Shown: piece by piece, positions 25,358 to 34,618 of the stretch | Layout of the letters: each line of letters starts with the position of its first letter | Numbering within the stretch: position 1 is the first letter of the stretch | Origin: an uncultured Muribaculaceae bacterium | GTDB taxonomy: Bacteria > Bacteroidota > Bacteroidia > Bacteroidales > Muribaculaceae | Reading direction: 5' to 3' | DNA: 51,984 nt | Assembly (NCBI GenBank): GCA_910579105.1 | Contig: CAJTRT010000015.1 | Span: 1 to 51,984, forward strand | Notes under the pieces: generated by a model | What the model saw: only the letters and a program-made list of their open reading frames with translations | The model's database searches: none | What the model was told of the DNA's origin: nothing | Made by a program: the position numbers and the translations under genes

Positions 25358-25448
25358 TAAGTAACTGGCCTGATTATTTCAATGTTTCTCCGATAAACAT
25401 TGAAATAATCAGGCCAGTTAGTATCATATAATTTTGACCAGTTACTTA
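25358..25448. repeat. 91-bp nested palindromic element
   Basis: Outer 11-bp inverted repeats TAAGTAACTGG (25358-25368) and CCAGTTACTTA (25438-25448) bound the element. Inside is a perfect 26-bp stem (25362-25387 with 25395-25420) with a 7-nt loop. Because GTAACTGG can pair either with the inner or the outer copy, two structures compete. The right end touches the lipoprotein stop codon. No T-tract follows on either strand, so it is not a standard intrinsic terminator. It could be a terminator-like structure or a miniature repeat element. Confidence 0.75.
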
Positions 25449-25796
25449 TTATTGATTTTTCATATCGACATCTGGGTCGTCAGGGCGTGTGTCGGTCTGC
25501 CCGGTCTCACCGGCAACCAACTCCCGGTACTTGTTTTCCATGGCTTCGGATATTTTTAGTCCGAGTGTGGCTATTTCGGCTTGCTGGGTCTCGTCGAGCT
25601 TGATTCCCAGCGCGTCGAATCCCGATGTCAAGGCTCTTAGTGAGTCGATGTACGCGCCATAGCTTTGCGGGGTCGACAAGGTGTCGATAACGGCTGGTTG
25701 CGCGGCGAGGGCGGCAGTGTAGTTGTCGTAATCCTTGGTGCCTCCGCAGGCGATCAGCAGGAGTGCGGCGAAGGCGGATATATAGAGTTTCTTCAT
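25449..25796 (-). CDS. Small putative lipoprotein
   Basis: The 115-residue product starts at ATG 25796. A longer frame upstream would run into the MFS gene and lose the signal peptide. 'MKKLYISAFAALLLIACGGT' is a lipoprotein signal with lipobox LIAC and Cys17. The mature part is mostly helical and charged, with a short acidic tail ending in Gln. It begins 5 bp after the MFS gene and is probably co-transcribed with it. No known domain was recognised. It may be a small periplasmic accessory protein, but nothing in sequence shows the role. Confidence 0.75.
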   Translation of the reverse strand: MKKLYISAFAALLLIACGGTKDYDNYTAALAAQPAVIDTLSTPQSYGAYIDSLRALTSGFDALGIKLDETQQAEIATLGLKISEAMENKYRELVAGETGQTDTRPDDPDVDMKNQ

Positions 25797-25801
25797 TGGA
25801 A

Positions 25802-27700
25802 TCAGGCTGTTGTGTTTTCGGTTTTGTGTTCCTTGATAAATACTACCGATATGGCTCCCAGGCAGAGAGATATGCCCGCTATTATCATCATCACATGCTG
25901 GGGTGCCAGTGTGTCGGCGCCCCCGAAGAAGCTGAGAATCCATCCTCCGAGGAGGGCGCCCACGATCTGCGGGATGCATATCGAGCAGTTGAACAGGCCG
26001 AGGTAGGCGCCTATGTTACCACCCCGCAGCGAGTTGGTGAGTATGGTGAACGGGCAGGCGAGCATGGCGGCCCAGGCGCATCCGATAAGGAAGAACGATA
26101 CGAAAAGGAGGTATTGGTCGTGCAGCAGACCGGCGCTCACGAAGCCGGCGGCGCCAAGAAGCAGGCTCAGAGAGTAGGAGAATTTGCGCGAACGGAACAT
26201 AGGAAGAACCACGGCCCATAGGACCGATCCGATTGCCTGCACGGCGAACAGGATGCCGACCCAGTTTCCCGCGTCGTTATATTCCGGCGATTCGGTGTTC
26301 AGCACCACCGAGGTGCTGAACGATGCCCGCGACGGGTCCTCGAGAGTCACCACCGACGCGCCGTCGATCACCAGCTCCCCGTTTTTAGGGTCGCGGGTAT
26401 AGATGTCGGCGGTGGTCAGCTCTGTCGGGCCCTCCATTCTCGACAGGTAGTCTACGAGCCTGAATTCGGTAGTTCTCACAATGTATCTGCCATTGACAAG
26501 CAGGGCGTTGCCATTGGTTTTTATCGGCTTGTCGAATCCATAAGGGCTAACTCCGTTTACCGTGTACGGCAGATTGTCGGCCACCACCGGCGAGGGGATC
26601 GGGATTCCTTTGGCGGGAACCGATATGTCGAGACCGCCGCTGTTGATTGTGACGTTCTCCTGATTGTCGCAAAGCATCGCGACGGAGGATGCCGGTATGA
26701 AGCTGCCGTCATCAGCGACAATCCCGGCTACTGTCGCCCTGCCGTGGTCTACAACGACGTTCTTTCCGTTGACAAGGATGTATTTTGCCGATACCTCGGT
26801 TACGACCTTGCCGTCGGCGTCGGTCTCGGCTATGCCCCGGATAGTGGTGGTTTCCGGGCAGTCGAACGCGTTCTTGGCTATGGTGCCGTTGGTGTATGTC
26901 CACATAAACAGGAAGGCGAACCAGCAGAAGAACTGCACCAGGCCTACGGTCCAGAACGTTGACGGGGCTTTCACGAGCAGTTTCGCCAGGTTGGTTTTCT
27001 CCCTGGTGCCGTCGGCTGCCGTTTCCCCGCCTCCGTTATATTCCTGATAGAGGGCCGGCGGCCATTCCTTGACTTTGCAGAGTGTGTAGATGACGCATCC
27101 GAGGAGGATGGCGGCTCCGAAATAGAAAGAGAACACGACTGTCTGCGGAATCACTCCCGCTGCGGCTGTGTTCCGGAATCCGATCCAGGTAAGGAGAAAC
27201 GGGAACACATACCCGACAATCGAGCCCGCGTTGCATAGGAAGCTCTGGATCGAGTAGGCGAGACCTTTCTGCTTTTCATTCACCATGTCGCCCACGAGCA
27301 TCTTGAACGGCTGCATGGCCATGTTTATGGAGGTGTCGAGCAGCATCAGCGCCACAAGGCCGATCAGTATGGCCGAGGAGACCGCCAGCCCGAACGAGCC
27401 GGCATTGGGGAGCAGGCACATCACGGCAACCGCCACGGCGGCTCCGGCGATAAGGTAGGGGAGCCGTCGGCCGATACGGGTCCAGGTCTTGTCGGAGGCG
27501 GTGCCTACAAGCGGCTGTACGACCAGGCCCATAAGGGGAGGGAGAATCCAGAAGTAGCTGAGGTCGTGCGGGTCGGCGCCAAGGGTCGCGAATATGCGGC
27601 TCCCGTTGGCGCTTTGCAGGGCGTAGGCGATCTGCACGCCGAAGAAACCGAACGAAAGGTTCCATAGCTTCCAGAAACTTAAATCAGGTTTGGTTCTCAT
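25802..27700 (-). CDS. SLC45/GPH-like MFS transporter with ~200-residue extracytoplasmic insertion
   Basis: This 632-residue transporter has 12 predicted helices. The N-half shows 'SFWKLWNLSFGFFGVQIAYALQ', 'QPLVGTASDKTWTRIGRRLPY' (loop 2-3) and 'LGLA'-like MFS features, matching SLC45-like sugar transporters. Between helix 7 (about residue 275) and helix 8 (about 480) lies a long beta-rich hydrophilic segment. It contains two similar units, 'YILVNGKNVVV' (about 307-317) and 'LLVNGRYIVR' (about 400-409). By topology this loop faces the periplasm. Relatives are usually about 450 residues. The likely substrate is a disaccharide or other sugar, unproven. The small lipoprotein gene follows after 5 bp. 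Confidence 0.8.
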   Translation of the reverse strand: MRTKPDLSFWKLWNLSFGFFGVQIAYALQSANGSRIFATLGADPHDLSYFWILPPLMGLVVQPLVGTASDKTWTRIGRRLPYLIAGAAVAVAVMCLLPNAGSFGLAVSSAILIGLVALMLLDTSINMAMQPFKMLVGDMVNEKQKGLAYSIQSFLCNAGSIVGYVFPFLLTWIGFRNTAAAGVIPQTVVFSFYFGAAILLGCVIYTLCKVKEWPPALYQEYNGGGETAADGTREKTNLAKLLVKAPSTFWTVGLVQFFCWFAFLFMWTYTNGTIAKNAFDCPETTTIRGIAETDADGKVVTEVSAKYILVNGKNVVVDHGRATVAGIVADDGSFIPASSVAMLCDNQENVTINSGGLDISVPAKGIPIPSPVVADNLPYTVNGVSPYGFDKPIKTNGNALLVNGRYIVRTTEFRLVDYLSRMEGPTELTTADIYTRDPKNGELVIDGASVVTLEDPSRASFSTSVVLNTESPEYNDAGNWVGILFAVQAIGSVLWAVVLPMFRSRKFSYSLSLLLGAAGFVSAGLLHDQYLLFVSFFLIGCAWAAMLACPFTILTNSLRGGNIGAYLGLFNCSICIPQIVGALLGGWILSFFGGADTLAPQHVMMIIAGISLCLGAISVVFIKEHKTENTTA

Positions 27701-27781
27701 GGATGATTCGTGTAAGTAAGAATTATAAAGCGAATGTGTTTTACGTTTCAGTGGTCAGCGACGTTGGCGCGTGAAGTGTGT

Positions 27782-28630
27782 TCAGGCTTGTGAGGCTTGT
27801 TCTTTAAGCCACGTTATTTCCCGCGCCCACAGTGATTCGTCGGGAGTTTCGAGGATCAGGGGGATTCCGTCGAACCTCGGGTCTTTCATGAGCCTTGCGA
27901 AAAATTCGGCTCCGAGTTCCCCCGTCCCTATCGGCATATGGCGGTCGACTCTTGAGCCGCATCCTTTCTTGGAGTCGTTGAGATGCATGCCCCGCAGGTA
28001 TTTGAAGCCGATCACGCGGTCAAACTCGTCCCAGGTGGCGTCGTATCCCACGGGCGATTTCAAGTCATAGCCGGCAGCGAAAGTATGGCAGGTGTCTATG
28101 CAGACCCCTACGCGGGCCTTGTCCTCTACCTGGTTTATAATTTCGGCGAGATGCTCGAACCGGAATCCGAGGTTGGACCCCTGTCCGGCGGTAGACTCGA
28201 TTACGGCTGTGACCCCGGAGGTCTGGGCAAGAATCAGATTTAACGACTCGGCTATGCGGGCCAGGCAGTCTGCCTCGTCCATCTGATTGAGGTGCGATCC
28301 GGGATGGAAATTGAGCATCGTGAGGCCCAGCTGCTCGCAGCGGCGGGTCTCGTCAAGGAACGCCTCGCGGCTCAGGTGGAGCTTTTGCGGGTCGGGAGCG
28401 CCGAGGTTTATCAGGAAGCTGTCGTGCGGCAGCACAACCTCCGGCCCGAATCCGAGTCGGTCGCAGTTGTCCTTGAAGCGCCCTGCCTCAGCTGGGGAAA
28501 TAGGGGCGGACTTCCATCTCGACGGATTGCGGGTAAACAGTGCGAAAGCGCCCATTTCCAATGCCGCGGCGTTGACAGGGGCGTTGCCCACGCCTCCTTC
28601 TACCGATACATGTGCTCCAATGAATTTCAT
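27782..28630 (-). CDS. nfo: Endonuclease IV (deoxyribonuclease IV)
   Basis: Nfo cleaves DNA 5' to abasic sites in base excision repair and uses a three-zinc TIM-barrel site. The 282-residue protein begins 'MKFIGAHVSVEGGVGNAP'. Metal-binding motifs are visible in 'MLNFHPGSHLNQ', 'VIESTAGQGSNLG', 'GVCIDTCHTFAAGYDL' and 'HLNDSKKGCGSRVDRHMPIG'. Length fits the family (about 280). It has a good promoter directly upstream and lies 81 bp before the MFS gene, so it may be its own unit. No anomaly was seen. Confidence 0.95.
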   Translation of the reverse strand: MKFIGAHVSVEGGVGNAPVNAAALEMGAFALFTRNPSRWKSAPISPAEAGRFKDNCDRLGFGPEVVLPHDSFLINLGAPDPQKLHLSREAFLDETRRCEQLGLTMLNFHPGSHLNQMDEADCLARIAESLNLILAQTSGVTAVIESTAGQGSNLGFRFEHLAEIINQVEDKARVGVCIDTCHTFAAGYDLKSPVGYDATWDEFDRVIGFKYLRGMHLNDSKKGCGSRVDRHMPIGTGELGAEFFARLMKDPRFDGIPLILETPDESLWAREITWLKEQASQA

Positions 28631-28662
28631 AAACGGCTAACTCGTTTTTTTCGAATCACGCA

Positions 28663-28694
28663 CAAAGTTACAAAACTCCCCCAATTTCCCCCAA
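28663..28694 (-). promoter_or_regulatory. Candidate promoter for nfo
   Basis: On the minus strand TAACTTTG (28670-28663) matches the -7 consensus. ATTG (28695-28692), 21 nt upstream, is close to TTTG. The predicted leader is about 25 nt. Confidence 0.45.
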
Positions 28695-28733
28695 TATTTC
28701 ACTAACTAATTACCGACTTAGCCTACGTGGCGT

Positions 28734-30581
28734 TTAATCCGACAAGTGGTGCCCCTCGTTGTACCTTTGGTTGTCGGGTAGCTGGCGCTTGGCGGTGCCT
28801 GATGTCATAAGTGCTTTCAATTCTGGCAGATGCCGCTGGTAGATATCGCGCGGCAGAACAGCGTGTTTCCTGCATAGCGAGGCTGCCATGCCGACGACTT
28901 CGCCCATCATGGCGGTAGTGCGCATCACTCTGACCGTGCCAAGCGCGACATGCGTGCAGCTGATGTCGCGGCCGGCCATGAACAGGTTTGGCACGTTTCT
29001 TGAATACAGGCAGCGGTACGGCACGCCGTAGGGATGGATGAACACATGGCGGTTCGAGGCTATGAACGGCCCGTCGGGAAATTGGCGGCTGTTTTCCGGG
29101 TCTGGGAAATGCAGGTCTATGCTCCAGGTGGCGGTGAAGGACGCATCCTCGTGGTGCACGCGTTTTACGAGGTCGTCTTCTTTCAGGATGTAGTCGCCCA
29201 GGAGCCTGCGGGTCTCGCGCTTTCCGCCGACACTTGCCACCCAGTCGAGCTTTCGGTTGGCGAAAAGGCCGAGCCGGTTGGTGACGTAGCTCCAATTGGA
29301 GTATGCCACCAGCATGCCGTAGTCGCGCACACGTTCGAAGTCGTTGAGCTGGTCCCAGTGCATGCCTGTCTCCCAGGTCCATTCGCCCACTGGTGTTCGA
29401 TGGCAGGTCTCATCCGAAAATTCAAGGCCGTAACTGAATTCCGGAAATTTGGCGCGCTCCCCTTTGGCGGCTTCCCGCGAGCGCCATTGAACCGACGCCC
29501 CCATGGTCATCGCGTCGGGCTGCTCGGGTGCCGAGGGTTCTCCGAAGTCATCCCGGCCTTCGCGTCCGGTCAGGTAGTCGGCTCCGGCGAGGAACCCGAT
29601 CGTGCCGTCGCCGGTGGCGTCGCAGAACAGCGGTGCCGAGAATCTGATGGGACTGCCTGTCAATGTCTCCACTCCGGTTACGGATGTAATGCGTCCGTCG
29701 GTGCCTTTTTCGACCTTGTTGACGTGCGTGTCGAGGTAGAGGCTTATGCCTGGTTCGCTTTCAATCCAGGCGAGCTTGGCGTTGTCGCCGTAGTTTTCGG
29801 CGGGTTGCGCGTTCCCTTCCATGGTCGGGGCGTATTCTTTGAGCATCGTCCCGAGAGCGGGATATCGTCCCAGGTCGAGCGCGCCTCCGAGATGTACCCG
29901 TATCTCCGAGCTGTTGTTACCTCCGAGCACCGGGCGGTTTTGCACCAAGGCCACGCGGCTGCCCAGACGCGCCGCCGCGACAGCCGCGTGCATGCCGGCT
30001 ATTCCTCCTCCGACGACTACCAGGTCATACATACCCTTATCAACCGGTTCGGTCCATTGGCCGCGCGTTTTCCTGAATGATGCCAGCTCATCTCCGCCAA
30101 CGGGAGGTATGTCCCCTGGGTCAGTGGTCAGATAAACCGCGTCGCAACGCCCGTCGAAGCCCGTCAGGTCGCGCAAAGAGAGGGTGACGGTTTTCTTGTT
30201 CGTCTTGAAACTTCCGGCATATTGCCATTCCCATCTGTCTCCTGTGTCGCCGAGCACCGCTTTGAGGTTCCTGCCGTCTACCGCTATGCGGAACGAGCCG
30301 GGCCCCTTGCCCTTGTGCCAGGGCGACGTCCAGTTGTAAGCGCGGGCGTATACGTGGTAGCGGCCGCTCTCTGGCAGTGTTATCTCCGTGGTGGCGTCTG
30401 TTAACTTTTCCCCGAGGCCGTGGGCCAGGAGGTAGGTCGAACCCATTTCGTCGATGAACTGCGCGTCGGCGGTCCAGCCACCGTAATCGGTAAAGCTCTC
30501 GGTTTCGACAAGAATATTTGCCGCGTATGACGAGAGCGCGCAGACAAGACACGATAAGGCGACAGAAGGGCGTAGCGGCAT
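28734..30581 (-). CDS. Secreted FAD-dependent oxidoreductase with N-terminal beta-sandwich
   Basis: This 615-residue protein has a signal peptide (about residues 1-21). A beta-sandwich resembling a carbohydrate-binding or golvesin-like module follows (about 22-155). The flavoprotein domain (about 185-600) has 'YDLVVVGGGIAGMHAA' with GGGIAG at 191-196. It also has the PF12831-type 'RPVLGGNNSSEIRVHLGG' (about 216-233), and 'LFCDATGDGTIGFLAGADY'. Homologues are often loosely annotated as xanthan lyase; no lyase evidence is seen here. It closes the minus-strand block of the glucan locus, 4 bp after the SGNH-like gene. It may oxidise a sugar or glycan, but donor, acceptor and product are unknown. 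Confidence 0.8.
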   Translation of the reverse strand: MPLRPSVALSCLVCALSSYAANILVETESFTDYGGWTADAQFIDEMGSTYLLAHGLGEKLTDATTEITLPESGRYHVYARAYNWTSPWHKGKGPGSFRIAVDGRNLKAVLGDTGDRWEWQYAGSFKTNKKTVTLSLRDLTGFDGRCDAVYLTTDPGDIPPVGGDELASFRKTRGQWTEPVDKGMYDLVVVGGGIAGMHAAVAAARLGSRVALVQNRPVLGGNNSSEIRVHLGGALDLGRYPALGTMLKEYAPTMEGNAQPAENYGDNAKLAWIESEPGISLYLDTHVNKVEKGTDGRITSVTGVETLTGSPIRFSAPLFCDATGDGTIGFLAGADYLTGREGRDDFGEPSAPEQPDAMTMGASVQWRSREAAKGERAKFPEFSYGLEFSDETCHRTPVGEWTWETGMHWDQLNDFERVRDYGMLVAYSNWSYVTNRLGLFANRKLDWVASVGGKRETRRLLGDYILKEDDLVKRVHHEDASFTATWSIDLHFPDPENSRQFPDGPFIASNRHVFIHPYGVPYRCLYSRNVPNLFMAGRDISCTHVALGTVRVMRTTAMMGEVVGMAASLCRKHAVLPRDIYQRHLPELKALMTSGTAKRQLPDNQRYNEGHHLSD

Positions 30582-30585
30582 AGCG

Positions 30586-32373
30586 TTAACGTATTATGAA
30601 TTTTACGGCCTGCGAGCCGGCAATGGCGGCGTACATCCCCGATCCGAGACACCCGAGGTCGATTTCGCTATCGGAAGAACTGGATATGACGCGTCCGTCT
30701 ATCGCGGTGATTGTCACATTCCCGCGCCCTGGATTGAGAAGCCGCTTGCCTTTGACGCAAACGGAAAAAACAGTCTCGGACGGGAGCGCTTCAACGCCTG
30801 TGCTGCGGTGCAGAGCTACGAGCATCTGCGGCCCTTTGCCCGGGTTCGTTGTCGATTCGGATGAGGTGAAGCGGCTGAGCGCCCTCCACTGGTATGGGGT
30901 CGATACGCGGAATGTTACATGCGACGCGCCTTCGGCTATTTTGTCTTTCACGAAGTCGGTCACGTCCCATCCGACATGTGAGTTGAGCATGTCCTTTGTC
31001 AGCGGGACTGTCGCCACTGGCTCGAAAACGTGGTTGTGGTGGTTGTCCCATGTCAGGTTGGCGGTGTACGTCGAGGTGTTGCCGCCGAGTTCGAGCGTCT
31101 CTATGCCGTCGAGCGGACGGTTCTCGTTGTTGAGTTTGCCGGGCACCACGCTTTCATAGTAAAGGCGGAACCCGATGCGCGCGGCTTCGGCCGGCACATC
31201 GGCCAAGGGGAAGGTGACGTATATGCGCCGCGACCAGCCGTCGCCGTTCTTTAAGTCGAGAGTCTGTGCGTCGGCGTGACCCTTGCTCTGTTCGGCCTGG
31301 TGCACGAAGCTGTCGTAGGTGCATGGGATTACCTTGTCGGCTATGTGTATCGTGGCTGATGTCGCGCCGGATGATGCCGCCGTGTCGTCAGCGTCGGTGA
31401 CTGCCGTGATTTTGAACGCGACATCGCTTTGAGCGTCGGCGACCTCCATGAAGTATGGCGAGGTCGTCACAGATTCGCCGTTTACCGAGAACGGGTAGTT
31501 GCCCGCCCGGAAATTCACGAGCATCCTGGCGGTCTCCCCCCTCACCACCAGCGGAGAGCCGGGGATGAGGGTGTAGTCAAAAGGGACGGCCAGACCGAGA
31601 TACGAGCACGCCTCCTCGACGAATATCTGGGCCATCCGGCGCTGTATGTAGCTGTTGCTGCCGCGCAGGGGGTGCCATCCGTATTTCACGCCGTTGATGG
31701 TCTCGGTGTCGTGGGCGAACGCGAGACTCGGCTGCGCTTCACCGGCTGCCGCGTCGATGCGCGAAAAACCTATCTTGTCGTCGAATTTAACCAGCGGGAA
31801 GCCCCATTTCTCGGCAAGCTTCCGTATGGCGGGATTATACGTCGTGCGGGAGTCGTGCCAGTGGGTGCAGAGCATTATCCTCGCTGGTTTTCCCTCGGGG
31901 CTGCCGTAGTATTTCGATTCGGGATTGTCTTTTAGCGCCTCGCAGTCGGCGATATACCGCTTGATGACGTAATCGTAGGCAACCGAGTAGTCGGTAGTGG
32001 ATGCGATCGAAGTGTAATCCTCCCAGTTATCTTTGAGCCATTGGGGATTGACCACGTTCTGGTTATGGACGTGACCTATCACGAACACGTCTATTTTGTC
32101 GAGTTCTTCGGTGGTGTAGAAGGTGCCGAGATTCATGCGCCTGGCGGTATGGTAGATCGCTTCACCGCTGACGGCCTTGTTAATAGCGTCGGCTCCCATA
32201 TCCTCGCAACCGATTTCGAACCACCCGTTTTCGGGTACGGCGAACGAGGCTCCGGTGAGGAGGAAGGTCAGTTTGTGGTTGTCATCCGTGTCCCGGATTT
32301 CGGCAGCGTGAGCCGTGGTGGCGCAAATGGCTGACATCGCGGCCGCTATGGCGTATTTCATTGTTTTATTCAT
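30586..32373 (-). CDS. Secreted SGNH-like (DUF5040-type) protein with beta-sandwich and sorting tail
   Basis: This 595-residue protein has a signal peptide (about residues 1-23). An alpha/beta region (about 33-265) carries SGNH-like blocks: Ser43 in 'LLTGASFAVPENGWF', Gly70 in 'AVSGEAI', Asn104/Asn106 in 'IGHVHNQNVV' and His234 in 'YGWHPLRGSNSY'. A DNRLRE/CBM96-like beta-sandwich follows (about 380-530). The tail (about 545-595) resembles a T9SS type A sorting domain. A glycan esterase is plausible, removing acyl groups from the polysaccharide, but the usual DXXH spacing is missing. It sits 5 bp after GH3 and 4 bp before the FAD gene, so it is part of one transcript. Confidence 0.68.
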   Translation of the reverse strand: MNKTMKYAIAAAMSAICATTAHAAEIRDTDDNHKLTFLLTGASFAVPENGWFEIGCEDMGADAINKAVSGEAIYHTARRMNLGTFYTTEELDKIDVFVIGHVHNQNVVNPQWLKDNWEDYTSIASTTDYSVAYDYVIKRYIADCEALKDNPESKYYGSPEGKPARIMLCTHWHDSRTTYNPAIRKLAEKWGFPLVKFDDKIGFSRIDAAAGEAQPSLAFAHDTETINGVKYGWHPLRGSNSYIQRRMAQIFVEEACSYLGLAVPFDYTLIPGSPLVVRGETARMLVNFRAGNYPFSVNGESVTTSPYFMEVADAQSDVAFKITAVTDADDTAASSGATSATIHIADKVIPCTYDSFVHQAEQSKGHADAQTLDLKNGDGWSRRIYVTFPLADVPAEAARIGFRLYYESVVPGKLNNENRPLDGIETLELGGNTSTYTANLTWDNHHNHVFEPVATVPLTKDMLNSHVGWDVTDFVKDKIAEGASHVTFRVSTPYQWRALSRFTSSESTTNPGKGPQMLVALHRSTGVEALPSETVFSVCVKGKRLLNPGRGNVTITAIDGRVISSSSDSEIDLGCLGSGMYAAIAGSQAVKFIIR

Positions 32374-32378
32374 GGTCG

Positions 32379-34601
32379 TTATCTTGCTGCTAATGAACTT
32401 TCAGATATTTTGAATGATGCTTTTCCACGGAGGTCGGTGCTCGACGAGCCGGCGTGTATCGCGAACTCATCGGCATCGACGACCCAGCGTCGGAGTGTGT
32501 CGTTGTAATAGGCGAGGTTTGCGACAGGGATTCTGACTTCGACATCGCGGCTTTCGCCGGGTTCCAGCCGGATTTTGCTGAACGCTTTCAGCTCCTTGGC
32601 GGGACGCGGCAGACGCGGGTTTTTCTGTGCGGCGTAGAATTGCACGGTCTCCGCTCCCGCTGCCTTGCCAGAGTTGCGCAGGCGCACTGTCACCGTGATG
32701 GTGTCGGTGGGCGCGTACTGCCTCCTGTCTGTCCTGAGGTCGGAATACGCGAAAGTGGTGTAGCTGAGGCCGTGGCCGAAGGGATAGCGGGCCTTTATCC
32801 CGCGGGTGTCGTGCCAGCGGTAGCCGACGAGCAGTCCTTCCTCATAGTTCACGTTGCCGTTGACACCGGGGTATGCGGTTTCTCCGAACGAGTGGGCCGC
32901 ACAGTCTTCCAGCCTGAACGGGATGGAGAACGGAAGTTTTCCTGACGGGTTGATGTCGCCAGACAGGATGTCGGCCAAAGCCTCGCCCCCCATGCTGCCG
33001 AGATACCAGCTTTGCACGATGGCGTGCGCTTTTTCCGCCCAGGGCATCGCTACGGCGTTTCCGCTGACTATAACGACAGCTATGTTCGGATTGACCTCCG
33101 ATAACCGGGCAATCAATTCGCCCTGTCCGAAGGGAAGGGAATATGTGGCGCGGTCCTCACCCTCGCAGTCCTGCCGGTAGTTCTTGTTGAGGCCCCCGAT
33201 GAACACCACGGCGTCTGCGAGCTTGGCAGTCTCGATGGCGGCTGTCATCAGTGAATCCGCGTCATATGGGGAGGGGAGCTCGTTGGAGTAGTTCGGTTCC
33301 CCCGAGGCATATCCGAGCGAGAAGAGGATGTTTTCCTCGCCGAAACGTTTTCTGAGTCCTTCGAGGGGTGATATTTCGACTTTCGGCTTCAGCTCGGAGC
33401 TGCCCCCGCCGATGGTGAGGCATTTTACAGCGTTCTCGCCTATCACTGCCAGTTTCCTCCCTGTGCGCAGCGGGAGGAACGACTTGTCGTTTTTAAGCAG
33501 GACGATTCCCTCGCGTGCGACCTCGAGAGCCGCGGCGGTATGCTCGGTCGTGTGCATCGATCCCCATGGGCGATGCCGGTTCATGTTGGTCCGGTAACAG
33601 AGCCTGAGCACCCTCCGGACTTTTTCGTTGACGGCCTCCTCGCTGATTTCGCCTGATCGCACGAGGGCTTTAAGCGGTTCGGCCATATAATATTCGTTGT
33701 AGGCGTTGCTCTTGCCCCAGGTCAGTCCGTTGGTCCAGGAACCCATCTCGATGTCAAGTCCGTTCAGGGCGGCCTCGCGTGTGTCGTGGGCGGAGCCCCA
33801 GTCGGTTATGAACGCTCCGTCGAAACCCCATTCTTTTTTCAGTATCTGGTTGACGAGTGTGTCGTTGTGGGTGCAGTAGGTGCCTTTGTATTTGTTGTAG
33901 GATCCCATTACGGACCATACACCCCCGTCGATTACTCCCGCACGGAACGCGGGGAGGTACAGCTCGTTGAGCGCGCGTTCGTCAACTGTCACGTTTACGT
34001 TGTCGCGGTCATGTTCCTGGTTGTTTAGCGCGAAATGCTTCATGCATGCCGCGACTCCGTTGCTCTGCAAGCTTTTGATGTATGGCACGACCATGCGTGA
34101 GGCGAGCAGCGGGTCTTCGCCCATGTATTCGAAATTACGGCCGCTGAGCGGGGTGCGGTATATGTTGACACCCGGGCCGAGTATGATGTCCTTATTTCGG
34201 AAACGGGCCTCTTCGCCCACCACGTTGCCGTAGCGCCCGGCCAGTTCGGGATTGAAGGTGGCAGCCAGGCATGTGAGCGCGGGCATGGCGGTGCACGAGT
34301 CGTTTGTCCACCCGGCATGGGTCCATTCGTCCCAGGTGAATTCCATGCGTACGCCGTGCGGGCCGTCGCTCATCCATATTTCGGGTATGCCCAGGCGCGG
34401 GCATCCCGGGGTGCTGAATTTCGACTGGGCGTGTATCATGGCGATTTTCTCGTCAAGGGTCATGCGTCCGAGCGCGTCCTCGACGCGTTCCTCGATTGTT
34501 TTCGTGTCGTCGAGATATGGCGGGGTCGGCTGCGCGGCATGCGCGGCCGTCGCGACGGCGGCGAGTGCCAGCGTTATTATTGTCTGTCGGTTGAGTGTCA
34601 T
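32379..34601 (-). CDS. GH3 family beta-glucosidase
   Basis: This 740-residue exported enzyme has a signal peptide (about residues 1-23), the GH3 TIM barrel (about 35-330), the alpha/beta sandwich (about 360-600) and a fibronectin III-like C-domain (about 640-720). The nucleophile is Asp267 in 'FITDWGSAHD'. 'CMKHFALNNQE' (about 186-196) binds substrate, and 'MSDGPHGVR' is typical of the family. It would release glucose from the non-reducing ends of beta-gluco-oligosaccharides in the periplasm. It lies 17 bp after the first FAD gene and 5 bp before the SGNH-like gene. Linkage preference cannot be read from sequence; the GH16 partners suggest beta-1,3 or mixed links. Confidence 0.93.
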   Translation of the reverse strand: MTLNRQTIITLALAAVATAAHAAQPTPPYLDDTKTIEERVEDALGRMTLDEKIAMIHAQSKFSTPGCPRLGIPEIWMSDGPHGVRMEFTWDEWTHAGWTNDSCTAMPALTCLAATFNPELAGRYGNVVGEEARFRNKDIILGPGVNIYRTPLSGRNFEYMGEDPLLASRMVVPYIKSLQSNGVAACMKHFALNNQEHDRDNVNVTVDERALNELYLPAFRAGVIDGGVWSVMGSYNKYKGTYCTHNDTLVNQILKKEWGFDGAFITDWGSAHDTREAALNGLDIEMGSWTNGLTWGKSNAYNEYYMAEPLKALVRSGEISEEAVNEKVRRVLRLCYRTNMNRHRPWGSMHTTEHTAAALEVAREGIVLLKNDKSFLPLRTGRKLAVIGENAVKCLTIGGGSSELKPKVEISPLEGLRKRFGEENILFSLGYASGEPNYSNELPSPYDADSLMTAAIETAKLADAVVFIGGLNKNYRQDCEGEDRATYSLPFGQGELIARLSEVNPNIAVVIVSGNAVAMPWAEKAHAIVQSWYLGSMGGEALADILSGDINPSGKLPFSIPFRLEDCAAHSFGETAYPGVNGNVNYEEGLLVGYRWHDTRGIKARYPFGHGLSYTTFAYSDLRTDRRQYAPTDTITVTVRLRNSGKAAGAETVQFYAAQKNPRLPRPAKELKAFSKIRLEPGESRDVEVRIPVANLAYYNDTLRRWVVDADEFAIHAGSSSTDLRGKASFKISESSLAAR

Positions 34602-34618
34602 AGTTCGGGGCTATGCGT

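Noticed and set aside
28734..30581. Polysaccharide lyase (xanthan lyase) label for the FAD protein
   Set aside because: This label is common for homologues, but the sequence shows a flavin-binding oxidoreductase and no lyase signature.
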